Part shown: positions 1 through 9,300 of the stretch, in pieces
Layout: the number at the start of each line of letters is the position of its first letter
How positions within the stretch are numbered: the stretch's first letter is position 1
NCBI RefSeq assembly: GCF_036492835.1
Contig: NZ_AP025314.1
Coordinates: 3,948,010 to 4,012,009 of the forward strand
DNA from: Fulvitalea axinellae
GTDB lineage: Bacteria > Bacteroidota > Bacteroidia > Cytophagales > Cyclobacteriaceae
DNA: 64,000 nucleotides
Reading direction: 5' to 3'
The notes under the pieces: generated by a model
What the model was told of the DNA's origin: nothing
Databases searched by the model: none
Seen by the model: only the letters and a program-made list of their open reading frames with translations
Translations under genes and position numbers: made by a program

Positions 1-1257
1 TTTCTCCGTGTAATCTTCCCACCTTACCCTGACCTTATTTCCCGTAACCTGCTCGGCTGAAATCAACTCCGGTTTTGGGGCCACCACGGTTACCCGCCAA
101 GTTTCGAATGTCGCTAAAGGCACTCCAGTCGCTCCCGGATTGTCTTTAGCCTTAATTACTACATCATAAGGCCTATTCCGGACATATTTACACAAAGGTG
201 TCCATTCTATATCCAGTTTCGCTTTTCCGGGCGGAGTTTGGTATCTGCCGTCATTCGGCGAATAAGTGGCCCTGTCGCTTTCTCTCAATTCAAAAATACC
301 GCTGTGCGCCGTCATTTGAATCGGATGGCCGTCAGGGTCTGTAGCGGTTATTTCGGCCTGCAATAATTCTCCGGCTACAATACACGTGTCTGGTGGCAAC
401 AGGATTTCCGGAGGTTCGTTATCCGTATCCTCCACAATAATCTGCATATCCCGGGTCACATAGCCCAACTGCACCCATGTCCCCAGAACCAAACGCCATT
501 CGTAGACTCTAAACGCAATATTATATTCCCCCGCCGTACCGGGAGCGTCCCAAACCAGATCACCCGTTACGGGATCCATCCGAAACTCCGCTGGTGCTGT
601 TCCTCCCTGCACCGTTCCGCCAAAAAGCGGATCATTTGGAAAGCGGTATCCATTCACTTCTTTATCACGCTCTTGCTTATTGATAACTATCTCATAAGAA
701 AGGCTATCCCCTTCCGGATCCCAAGCGCCCGGATTGTGCACATAAGTAACGCCAACGGCGGCCTTGTCAACAGGAGGAATCAGAAGATTTACGGATTCGT
801 TACAAGGAATAAAAGAATCAATCAAAAGTTTTGTCTCGATATAAAAAGGGGTTTCCACCGAGTTAATCATATTCAGAACGCCCGCATTCCGGTTAAATTC
901 CCTAAAGGAAATGATGTATTCGCCCGAAGAGGGGTAAGCGTGCTCCACTTCAAAGACAACCTTAGCGATTTCGTCTCCAAGGTCTTGCCGGACCTTAAAA
1001 TCCCGTGTATCGAAAGCTACAGGATCCGAACCGTCACCGAAATCGATCTCTCCGCCACCGAACTGAACGTCGGAGCCTGTATCGGTATAACCGATAATGG
1101 TGAACTTGTATCTCAAGCCAGCGCAATCCACAACTTGTGCGATAATCTCGCCCGCCCGGATATGAGTAGCTTGGCTAACATTCGGCAAAAAAACCAAAAA
1201 AAAGATCAGCAACAGCCCATTTAAGGCCCCGAACCTAAAGAAACGTCTTTTGGACAT
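1..1257 (-). CDS. Secreted multidomain surface protein, C-terminus beyond window
   Basis: The reverse strand is open from an ATG at 1257 to base 1, giving 419 residues; the rest lies outside the window. It starts with basic residues and a hydrophobic signal peptide (about residues 10-30, ending near NVSQA), followed by THIRAGEI, an opening common to large secreted Bacteroidota proteins. A segment near residue 165 (NPGAWDPEGDSLSYEI) resembles the cadherin/PKD-like folds of such proteins, and a later stretch has fibronectin-III-like character. In this phylum these proteins are usually very long and end in a type IX secretion sorting domain; that end is not visible, so sorting and adhesion roles are inferred. 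The product is clearly exported, but its substrate or partner cannot be stated. Confidence 0.8.
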   Translation of the reverse strand, partial: MSKRRFFRFGALNGLLLIFFLVFLPNVSQATHIRAGEIIAQVVDCAGLRYKFTIIGYTDTGSDVQFGGGEIDFGDGSDPVAFDTRDFKVRQDLGDEIAKVVFEVEHAYPSSGEYIISFREFNRNAGVLNMINSVETPFYIETKLLIDSFIPCNESVNLLIPPVDKAAVGVTYVHNPGAWDPEGDSLSYEIVINKQERDKEVNGYRFPNDPLFGGTVQGGTAPAEFRMDPVTGDLVWDAPGTAGEYNIAFRVYEWRLVLGTWVQLGYVTRDMQIIVEDTDNEPPEILLPPDTCIVAGELLQAEITATDPDGHPIQMTAHSGIFELRESDRATYSPNDGRYQTPPGKAKLDIEWTPLCKYVRNRPYDVVIKAKDNPGATGVPLATFETWRVTVVAPKPELISAEQVTGNKVRVRWEDYTEK

Positions 1258-1617
1258 CTGACATCCCGTTTAATAACTGATTAAATATCTCCCGTGCGAC
1301 TCGCCTTTCCTGACTTGCCCAAAAACTTCCACGGACTTTCACTTATGACACTCCTCAAAATCCTGCCCTAATACCACTGTCATAAACGAATAAATGCACG
1401 TCCGAAATGAACGAATGTAAGTTATAATCCTAAGTTTAGGATTTTATTTACGAAAAAAAAACCTGTACTGTTCGGTTTACGATAATTTGAGGCTAAAATA
1501 AGCTTAGTCCCATCAACCTAGGTGAAAGACACGAAAAAAGGTAGATCCGATGGCGGGACCACTTCGGAATTTGGTGATTTTGATGATAAAAAAATCCAGT
1601 GCCGAGACTTAAAAACA
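1258..1617. other. Intergenic region with an operator-like palindrome
   Basis: About 360 bases between the start of the surface-protein gene and the terminator behind the sulfatase gene. No open frame of interest was found. It should hold the promoter of the leftward surface-protein gene, though I see no clean TAnnTTTG element. The only distinct structure is the inverted repeat at 1426-1443, listed separately. Confidence 0.5.
1426..1443. repeat. Perfect inverted repeat, 8-bp arms, 2-bp centre
   Basis: The arms AATCCTAA and TTAGGATT flank a GT dinucleotide. The loop is too short for a stable RNA hairpin, so a protein-binding operator is more plausible than a terminator. It lies about 170 bases upstream of the ATG of the surface-protein gene, within its likely control region. 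No regulator can be named. Confidence 0.4.
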
Positions 1618-1654
1618 ACAAAGCGACCAGGACGTAAATCCAAAGTCGCTTTGT
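1618..1654 (-). terminator. Intrinsic terminator of the sulfatase gene
   Basis: A 10-bp perfect stem (ACAAAGCGAC / GTCGCTTTGT) with a 17-base loop is followed on the reverse strand by TGTTTTTAAG. It lies 26 bases beyond the sulfatase stop codon. Confidence 0.75.
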
Positions 1655-1680
1655 GATGTTAAAATGAGCAATTTTATCTT

Positions 1681-3138
1681 TTATAAGTAATCTTGTCCTT
1701 TGGAACTGTTCTCAACCGATTCTCTCCAAGCCAACAGTTTCTTTCTCATTTCCTGAACCTTTTCCATATTGTCAGCGGCTATATCCGTCTTTTCACCCGG
1801 ATCTTTTTCCAAATCATACAGCTCGAAAGTTTTTCCATTGTCAGAACTATAAAGTTTCAGGTTATCCTCATGCCAAGCCATCTGTTTCTTGATCCAGAAC
1901 CCAACCGGCGCACCACGACTTTCGACTTTCTCGCCAAGCAGTACATTTTTGAAACTGACACCGTCATACGGACGATCAGTAGGCATTTTTACTCCAACTA
2001 TATCGAGAACCGTTGGGAAATAATCGCTGGTGATGTAAGGGACATTCGTTTCCCTGTGGCCTTTGATTTTCTCCGGCCACTGCACGATTCCCGGAACGCG
2101 GACACCGCCTTCGTAAAGACTACGCTTTCTTCCGCGGAAATGCCCGGCCGTGCCACGTGTACGGCCTTTTCTTGTACGTCCTTCCGGCCCGTTGTCACTG
2201 GTATAGAACACTACGGTGTTATCATAAGCGCCAATCTCTTTAAGCTTGTCGTTAAGGCGACCTATTTGCTCATCCAAAGCCGTAATGCATCCGTAGAAAT
2301 GCTGAATGTCGTTATCGTAGTCCTTATACATATCCTTGTACTTCTGGCCGGCCAAAACCGGCAAGTGCGGAGTATGTGTCCATATTATGGTAAAGAACGG
2401 CTTTTCGCTTTTTACGGCGTTCTCGATAAAAGGAAGCGCCCTGTCCATAATCACGCGCGTATCGTCACCCTGTAAGTTTTCAGAAACGATTTCTCCTTTT
2501 TCGTTCCAATAGTAAGTTCCGTACTCGCCGCCTTTCTCATACTTCTTCTTTTTCGCATCTCCCGCATCTCTCCCCGGCACTACCATCGGGTCCCAAGTCG
2601 GAACTTTCGATTCTGTCGAGAAGCATACGTCGAAGCCATTATCCTGCGGTGGCGAATACAGGTGCTCGTTTCCGGGACGACCTCCTCGGTTTGCGTCCCT
2701 GACGGTTTTGGTCATTGTGCCCAAATGCCACTTTCCGAAATGCCCCGTCGTGTAACCCTGCTCTTTCAGCACTTCGGCCAGAGTGATTTCTTCCGGTTTC
2801 ATAAAACCGCTATTGGCGTAAGTGATCCCGTAACGGTTATGGTGCCTACCGGTGATGCACGAGCCCCTTGTGGGCGAACAAACGGGAGCGGCCGCATAAA
2901 AGCGGTTCATCTGCAGGCCGTTCTGGGCCATTTTGTCCAAATTGGGAGTGATGCTGATGTCGTTGCCGTTGTATGCCGGATCTCCCCAGCCCATATCGTC
3001 GGCCATAATCAGAATAACATTCGGGCGGAGCTTGGCTTTTTTGCTTACCGAAGCCTCCTTTTGCTTATTGCCGCCTTGCGAGCAACCGGCCATGGCCAAT
3101 AAAAGCGTGAAAAGCCTAAGAGTCTTGCGTCTGAACAT
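1681..3138 (-). CDS. Sulfatase (formylglycine-type arylsulfatase), probable lipoprotein
   Basis: Family S1-type sulfatase, which hydrolyses sulfate esters, in marine Bacteroidota often on algal or host glycans. The core CSPTRG motif (Cys about 87 from the chosen start) is the sequence oxidised to formylglycine. The N-terminal metal pair sits in ILIMADDMGWGD, with GKWHLG and YTSDNGPEG providing other conserved active-site residues. The full alkaline-phosphatase-superfamily length is present (485 residues). I chose the ATG at 3138 over 3162 because it begins MFRRKTLRLF, giving a short lipoprotein signal ending LLAMAGC, so the enzyme is probably lipid-anchored in the envelope. No maturase, SusC/D pair or other glycan gene adjoins, so the substrate is unknown. 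It is monocistronic with its own terminator. Confidence 0.93.
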   Translation of the reverse strand: MFRRKTLRLFTLLLAMAGCSQGGNKQKEASVSKKAKLRPNVILIMADDMGWGDPAYNGNDISITPNLDKMAQNGLQMNRFYAAAPVCSPTRGSCITGRHHNRYGITYANSGFMKPEEITLAEVLKEQGYTTGHFGKWHLGTMTKTVRDANRGGRPGNEHLYSPPQDNGFDVCFSTESKVPTWDPMVVPGRDAGDAKKKKYEKGGEYGTYYWNEKGEIVSENLQGDDTRVIMDRALPFIENAVKSEKPFFTIIWTHTPHLPVLAGQKYKDMYKDYDNDIQHFYGCITALDEQIGRLNDKLKEIGAYDNTVVFYTSDNGPEGRTRKGRTRGTAGHFRGRKRSLYEGGVRVPGIVQWPEKIKGHRETNVPYITSDYFPTVLDIVGVKMPTDRPYDGVSFKNVLLGEKVESRGAPVGFWIKKQMAWHEDNLKLYSSDNGKTFELYDLEKDPGEKTDIAADNMEKVQEMRKKLLAWRESVENSSKGQDYL

Positions 3139-3477
3139 TTCAAAAAGTTTTGTACATGTCAAAATACCGTAAGGAATGATAAAAGAATAAATCCATTGGT
3201 TCCTGAGGATCAGGTATTAGTTCTGTGTGATGAGTGTATCTTGATCCTGAGCCCCAACATGGTAATTATTCTAGTTGTTCATAAACACCTGCGCTCCAAC
3301 AGGGCCAAGCGTTTTAATCTACAATGACGAATGTCTCAATACTTCACATCGTTCCGCATCAATGATGTACAAAGGGAGATAAGGTATGTTTTTAAACCTT
3401 TATTTTATATATGGAACAATCGTCAAGAACACTCAGACACAACCTAAAACAAAAACGAGATAGGATACAAAAAAAGT
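3139..3477. other. Intergenic region upstream of sulfatase
   Basis: About 340 bases holding the leader and promoter of the sulfatase gene and the tract beyond the reductase terminator. I see no gene, tRNA or convincing promoter match. Confidence 0.4.
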
Positions 3478-3522
3478 GGCAAGGTACGTTTTCTCGAACC
3501 GTGTCCGAAAAACGACCTTGCC
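3478..3522 (-). terminator. Long-stem intrinsic terminator behind the reductase gene
   Basis: GGCAAGGT and ACCTTGCC form the outer stem. An inner CGTTTTC / GAAAAACG stem extends it with a one-base bulge, and the reverse strand then runs into ACTTTTTTT. It begins about 58 bases after the reductase stop. Confidence 0.7.
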
Positions 3523-3579
3523 TGAAAACCCAACATCAACCTTGACCAAGTATTCGCAAATCCGAGGCCAAACGCTGAT

Positions 3580-4656
3580 TTATTCCACAATAATTTTCAC
3601 TCCTTCGCTTAAAGGCGCGCAAACGCAAGTCAAAACGTCGCCGGCTTCCACTTCTTCGGGCGTCAACGCATCAGTTTCTTCCATCGACACTTTTCCTTCC
3701 ACACAACGAGCCTTGCAGGCGGTGCAAAGTCCGCTTTGGCAGGAATACGGCATATCCACGTCGGCTTCGAGCGCGGCTTCCAAAATCGTCTGGTCCGGTG
3801 ATACGGTCACTTCGTACTCATCGCCGTCTACCGCCACTATAATCTCCACCGGAACGTCCAACGGTTCCCCGTCTTCGCTTGCGCCCGGATTTTCCACAGG
3901 AACAAAACGTTCTTTGCGAATCCGGCTTTCGCTCACTCCCATTGACAGCAAAGTATCCGTGACGGTTTGCATCATGCCTTCCGGGCCACACGAATAATAA
4001 ATGGCTTCGCCATTGATACCATCGAGTTCGGCTTTTACCGTTTCCACATCCAGCCTACCGACTTTGCCAGTCCATTCGCCAGACGGACGGGTAAGGTAAT
4101 GCTTTACCTCAAATCTTCCGTCGTGCTCGGTTTCCAGAGCTGAGAGCTCCTTTTGGAAAATCACGCTTTCCTCGTTACGGTTAGTGTAGACCAAAACCAC
4201 CTTACTTCCGGACTCCGCCCGCAAAGCGGTTTTAAGAATCGACATCAGCGGAGTAATGCCACTTCCCGCGGCAAACAACACTACCGGACGCTCCGCCTTA
4301 TGTTCAGGTTCGAAAACGAAAGTCCCTTCGGGTGGAAGGAACTCCAGTTCGTCACCGACTTTTATGTTATCGTTGATATGGTTGGAAACCAAACCGCCTT
4401 CCACCCTTTTTACCGTCACGGCCAAGCGTTCCTCACTTTCCGGCGACGAGCAAAGCGAATATGCGCGTCGCACTTCCTTTCCGTCCAAATTGAAAGACAA
4501 AGTCAGGAACTGTCCCGCTTTATAAGGCATGCTTGCGTGATCTGCCCCAAATACTAAAGTTACGGTATCGTTTGTCTCGCGGATCACCTCCTCCACCTTC
4601 AGAAGCGGTTTTGTCGGTTGTTCCTTCCTTTTTTTATTAAAAAAAGATAAAGCCAT
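3580..4656 (-). CDS. FAD/NAD(P)-binding reductase with C-terminal [2Fe-2S] ferredoxin domain (PaaE-like)
   Basis: An electron-transfer flavoprotein that moves electrons from NAD(P)H through FAD to a plant-type [2Fe-2S] centre. Domains in order: ferredoxin-reductase FAD barrel (about 18-110, with RAYSLCS at 64-70 for the flavin), nucleotide domain (about 115-235, AAGSGITPLMSIL), then ferredoxin (about 265-358) with Cys306, Cys311, Cys314 and Cys344 in the CX4CX2C...C pattern. The layout and 358-residue length match PaaE, the reductase of phenylacetyl-CoA epoxidase, but no paaABCD genes are nearby. The partner may instead be a lone desaturase or hydroxylase elsewhere. It is transcribed alone between two terminator-like regions. 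The general class is firm; the physiological role is not. Confidence 0.9.
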   Translation of the reverse strand: MALSFFNKKRKEQPTKPLLKVEEVIRETNDTVTLVFGADHASMPYKAGQFLTLSFNLDGKEVRRAYSLCSSPESEERLAVTVKRVEGGLVSNHINDNIKVGDELEFLPPEGTFVFEPEHKAERPVVLFAAGSGITPLMSILKTALRAESGSKVVLVYTNRNEESVIFQKELSALETEHDGRFEVKHYLTRPSGEWTGKVGRLDVETVKAELDGINGEAIYYSCGPEGMMQTVTDTLLSMGVSESRIRKERFVPVENPGASEDGEPLDVPVEIIVAVDGDEYEVTVSPDQTILEAALEADVDMPYSCQSGLCTACKARCVEGKVSMEETDALTPEEVEAGDVLTCVCAPLSEGVKIIVE

Positions 4657-4795
4657 TGTAGTCGTTGTTGTTCTCTTGTTGATTGCTCCCGTACCGTTGA
4701 TCAGATACGGAAACGTAAAGTAACGATATTCAGCCTTTTTTGGAACCCTTAGCCGATAGGCAATATTGATAAGCGGATAAACGGCACGTAAGCAC

Positions 4796-4987
4796 TCAAC
4801 CTCCTAAATTCCTGATTTTCCGGTCCAGCACGGCCAACTCGTTTCTGTATTTGGTCACCAAAGCCAAGTGGTTGTTACGGAAAGCGTGAATCACCAAATC
4901 GGCGTCGAGCTGGGTTTTCAGCGTGGCCAATTTGGCTTTCAGCTCTCTGCGCCGGTTTTTAAGTTGTACCAAAGACTTTTTTTCCAT
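4796..4987 (-). CDS. Small basic coiled-coil protein (63 aa), unknown
   Basis: This very Lys/Arg/Leu-rich 63-residue product (LKNRRRELKAKLATLKTQL) has heptad-like leucines along most of its length, so a helical hairpin or coiled coil is likely. No signal peptide or known domain was recognised. A TACCTTTG promoter element lies about 35 bases upstream on the same strand, and no longer gene overlaps the frame. Both points favour a real gene over a chance frame. It diverges from the acyloxyacyl hydrolase gene. The function is unknown. Confidence 0.55.
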   Translation of the reverse strand: MEKKSLVQLKNRRRELKAKLATLKTQLDADLVIHAFRNNHLALVTKYRNELAVLDRKIRNLGG

Positions 4988-5021
4988 CTCGTTTTTCTAT
5001 TCTCCAAAATTCGTCCAAATG

Positions 5022-5029
5022 CAAAGGTA
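5022..5029 (-). promoter_or_regulatory. Candidate -7 element TACCTTTG for the 63-aa protein
   Basis: On the reverse strand this reads TACCTTTG, a full match to the Bacteroidota TAnnTTTG box, with the ATG 35 bases downstream. No good TTTG -33 partner is seen, so support is moderate. Confidence 0.4.
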
Positions 5030-5088
5030 ACGATTTCCCGATCCAAGATCTTTTCGTTTTGTCGCACCCTTTTTGCGATAAGCCATTT

Positions 5089-6258
5089 ATGCGAATCTTT
5101 TACCTAATAATACTATCGCTGGTCTCGACCTCCATAACGCTGGCACAGACCGCTGGCCCGCCAGAAAAAAACGCTTCTTATTGGGAAGGCACTATCCAAG
5201 GCGGTGACGTTGTGCCCGTAAACGACTTTGTGGAAGGAAAAAACAGTTCGAACAGACCTATTCGCTATTTTCTGGCGGGATTTGCGGAATGGGGAAGACA
5301 AAGCTCGGGCAAACAGGCATGGGAACAATCGTTCAACTACCCGTTTTTCGGTTTTGGCGTTTGGGGCAACACCTATTTCAATACCGAAGCCGGACCGGCG
5401 TTTTCCACTTACGGTGTTTTCGGCACCACCATTTATCGTGGCGAAGGCTGGCGGATTGGCTATCGATTCCGGTTAGGCTTAGCATATGTCCCCCATTATT
5501 ATGATCCTGAAAAATACCCTTACAATATATTTACGGCTTCATTTGTCAATTTCTTTTTCAATGCCGGACTGGAATATCAGGTGGACTTGGGCGATAAACT
5601 CGACTTGGTCACGTCCCTTGCCCTAACTCACTACTCGAACGGCAGAGCGTCAGTGCCCGACACAGGCAACAATACGCTCGGGCTGGGAGTCGGGTTAAGA
5701 TATTTTCCTAAAAAGAAACTCCCCAGATATTACCACCATAATCTTCCAAACTATGACAAAAGCGCCTCGTGGACTTACAAAGTCTTAGCCTCTACCCGGC
5801 AAGTGGAGTCCGGCGACAGCCTGAACCAATCCAGCGGTGAGCATTATTTGCTTTTGGGACTGTCCGGCTATTGGTCGAAAAAAATCTCTAGGCACGCAAG
5901 TCTGGGCGTCGGTTTGGGCGTCACTTACGACGGAACTGTTGGGGCTCCCGTATTCGGAAAAATCAGGGAAGAAAAACCGACCATCGGCGAACAGATTCTT
6001 ATAGATATACACGCCGGCTATGTCGTTACAGTTTGGAAAATCAGCCTTGCCATACAGCCCGGTTTTTATGTTTACAAAAGCCAATTGGCCGAAGACAAAC
6101 CTATACTTTACCAGCGGGTGGGGTTACGCTATCATGCGACAAAGAGAGGATTCGCCTACGTTGCGCTCAGGGCAATGGAATTTTCAGCCGCCGATTTTAT
6201 CGAGTGGGGGATTGGACTAAAATTTCATCACAAAAAAAAGAGCGATCACAATAAATAA
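5089..6258 (+). CDS. Acyloxyacyl hydrolase (PagL-like lipid A deacylase family)
   Basis: Predicted outer-membrane beta-barrel enzyme of the PagL/acyloxyacyl hydrolase family, which removes an ester-linked acyl chain from lipid A. I start at 5089 because it gives a clean signal peptide (MRIFYLIILSLV ... ITLAQ, cleavage near residue 20); the in-frame ATG at 5059 would add ten unlikely residues. The diagnostic motif THYSNG (His181, Ser183, Asn184), followed by GNNTLGLGVGLRYF, matches the family's His-Ser catalytic region. At 389 residues it is about twice the length of enterobacterial PagL, and a second barrel-like half (about 225-389) follows. The substrate in this organism is inferred. It stands alone, upstream of a large sensor gene. 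Confidence 0.78.
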   Translation: MRIFYLIILSLVSTSITLAQTAGPPEKNASYWEGTIQGGDVVPVNDFVEGKNSSNRPIRYFLAGFAEWGRQSSGKQAWEQSFNYPFFGFGVWGNTYFNTEAGPAFSTYGVFGTTIYRGEGWRIGYRFRLGLAYVPHYYDPEKYPYNIFTASFVNFFFNAGLEYQVDLGDKLDLVTSLALTHYSNGRASVPDTGNNTLGLGVGLRYFPKKKLPRYYHHNLPNYDKSASWTYKVLASTRQVESGDSLNQSSGEHYLLLGLSGYWSKKISRHASLGVGLGVTYDGTVGAPVFGKIREEKPTIGEQILIDIHAGYVVTVWKISLAIQPGFYVYKSQLAEDKPILYQRVGLRYHATKRGFAYVALRAMEFSAADFIEWGIGLKFHHKKKSDHNK

Positions 6259-6352
6259 GATGAATTTCATCACAAATTAAAAAGCAAAGCCTTTAACTTA
6301 TGAAAATATAAGTAATTTAGATGAGATATCCACTAAACGCTACACTTACCAC

Positions 6353-9300
6353 ATGGGGGTCTTCGCCATTGGCCTGCCAAAAAGTCGCAGGGCATATTTC
6401 CTTTTTTTCGCGCTAATCACCCTCCTCAGCAGCGGTCGGAAACTGATCGCACGCAGTAACAGTTTTCATTCACAGTGGCCTTTCGCAAATCTACAGATCC
6501 AACATTTTTCGCAAGACGACGGATTGCCTACCGCAGGAGCCCTGTCCATACACCAAAGCAAGTCCGGCTATATATGGATAACGACATTCAGCGGGCTGAT
6601 ACGCTTTGACGGTATCAAAATGGAGGTTTTCAACAAAAAGAAACTCCCTTGGCTCAACAATAACGTCTTTACTGAAATATTCGAAACAAAGGACGGAACA
6701 CTCTATTTCGGAGGCTATAACGGCCTTTTAATTCGAAAAGAAGGCGAGTGGAAACTTTTGTCCAAAGAGTCCGGGCTGCCCGGAAATGTGGTTAGCGCAA
6801 TTGCTCAAGGGCGCGACGGCACTATCTGGCTAGGAACAAACAACGGCTTGTGTTTCGTTTCCCCGAACGATTCCATTGTCTCCCTTTCCACACACCGCAT
6901 ATTATCACAAGCAAAAATATACGATATCGCGGCGCAAGGAAGTACAATGTGGGTGACCACCAAGAAATTCGGTGTTTTTGAGATTAATAAAAACGGCACA
7001 AGAAGACATTTCGCCAAAGAGGCGTTACACAAAGAATTTCGTCACATACTCTCCTACCCCGAAGAAGGACGGATAAGGTTAAGTACGGATTCCGGTCATC
7101 GTGACCTTTTTCCCGAAGGAAGATTCGAAGACATCGGAAAAGCCGACGGCCTTCCTGGCAACAGAAGCAAATCTTTTTATCACGACAGCAAGGGCCGGCT
7201 TTGGGTAGGTACAGATACGGGACTATGTATCGCAACCGAAAACGGCTATTCCACTCCGCTTAAACTAAAAGGCATTTCGCATTACCAAGTGGTCGATATT
7301 ACCGAGGACAGGGAGGGAAATATCTGGGTAGCCACATACCGCAACGGTTTTTTCTATTTAAAAGAAAGCCAATTCTACTTTCTGGGCAAAGACCACGGCT
7401 TGTCTGGGGAGGTCGTTTACTGTATCGTCCCCCTTAACAAAAGCTCAAAACTTATCGGAACCAATAACGGAGTCGATATCCTGAAAGGAAACCAACTTCG
7501 TCCTTTTCTTGCGAAAGACGCATTGCCTTCCGGGGTTGTCAGAGACATCCTTATCGATTCGAAACGAAATATTTGGGTCTGTACCGAAAGTGGCCTGGCA
7601 AGGTTTTCGGAGGATGGGAAACCGCTTCCGATTCTTTCCGAAAACAAAACGACTTGTAGCTACGTGCGCTTGGCCATAGAAGACTCGGACGGAAAAATCT
7701 GGCTGGGAACCCGGGAGGGCATCAATGTTTATGACGGAAAACAATTCAGGCTTATTTCGAAAAAGGACGGACTGAAAAGCGATTACATCCTCGGGATGAT
7801 GGAGGACAGCAAAGGTCAAATATGGGTCAGTACACAAAGCGGGCTAAGCATTATCAAGGACGGAAAAGTAACGAAAACACTCACAAAGAAAGACGGCTTG
7901 GCCGGTGACGTCTGCTTCAGGCCTTACGAAGATACCGACAGCATAATCTGGGTTGGTGCAAATGGTGGGCTGAGCCGCATTGACGGCGATTCCATCATGC
8001 ACTTCTCAAGCCAAGACGGGCTCGCCTCCGACGAAGCTTTTCAGATAATAGAGGACAACGGTCGCCACTTTTGGGTTATCTGCAACGAGGGTGCGTACCA
8101 AATCTGCCGGGACTCGATCGATGCGCTGGTCGAAGGGCGTGACAGTCGTATAGAATCTTTGCTCCTGGACCGAAACCTGGGCTTACACGGCGGTACCCCG
8201 AACTCCAAAAGTTATAAAGACAAAAAAGGGTATATCTGGCTTTGCACGCAAAAAGGCATCGCTAAACTTAGCCTGAAAAGCATGAGCCAGCGAGGTATCG
8301 CCCCAAAAGTCATTATCAGTGACTTAACATTGGACGATACCCAACTCAGCCCGGAAAAAGATGATTTCGTCAAAATAAAACCTTACGGCAACCGACTGGA
8401 AATCAGCTTTACGGGAATTCATTTTGAAGCGCCCCAACACCTTCGGTTCCAATACAAACTTGAAGGGTTTGATCCTAAATGGCAAACCGCCAAAAGTCTG
8501 CGCAAAGCAGTGTACACGCACTTGCCTCCGGGCGAGTATACGTTCAAAGTGAAAGCCATATGCTACAAAGGCATAGAATCAAGAGGCACCGCAAAGATCA
8601 AAGTCGTGAAAGAGCCGCGGTTCTACCAAAGCCTGATCATCCAATTGCTTTTCGGGCTTTCCATTATATTATTGGCTCTCCTGATTTACAGATGGCGACT
8701 CAGCGTATTGCGAAACAGAAACGCCATGCTTAAAACCTTAATCTTCGAAAAGACAAGGGAACTCCGCAAAAAAAGCGAAAAACTCGAAGAGCAAACGGCA
8801 GACCTGACAAAGATGAGTAGTACGCTCAAGAAGCAAAACGAAGACATTACCGCAGGCATTTATTATGCTCAGACTATACAGTCCGCCATACTTCCACCTA
8901 CTGAGAAGATCATGGAACGGCTTCCGGAGTTCTTCGTCTATTTCAACCCCAGAGATATCGTTTCCGGCGATTTCTACTGGTTCCATACTACTCCAAACAA
9001 GACATTCATAGTGGCCGCCGATTGTACTGGCCACGGCGTTCCCGGCGCTTTTATGAGCCTGATCGGTAGCATGGCTTTAGATAACGCGGTGATCAAAAAC
9101 GAATTATCCGATGCCGCCAGCATACTTACCACTGTCGACGGGTATGTCCGCCAGGCCCTTAAACAAGAGCAAACGCGTAACCACGACGGCATGGACATCG
9201 CTATGTGCATACTGGACCACGAAAACAAAAAACTAAATTACGCCGGCGCCAAACGGCCACTCGTATATGTGGACCAAGACGACAACAGCCAACCTCAACT

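Noticed and set aside
673..1224. 183-codon forward frame at the left edge
   Set aside because: Antisense to the open reverse-strand surface-protein gene, which has a signal peptide, a family N-terminus and an uninterrupted 419 codons.
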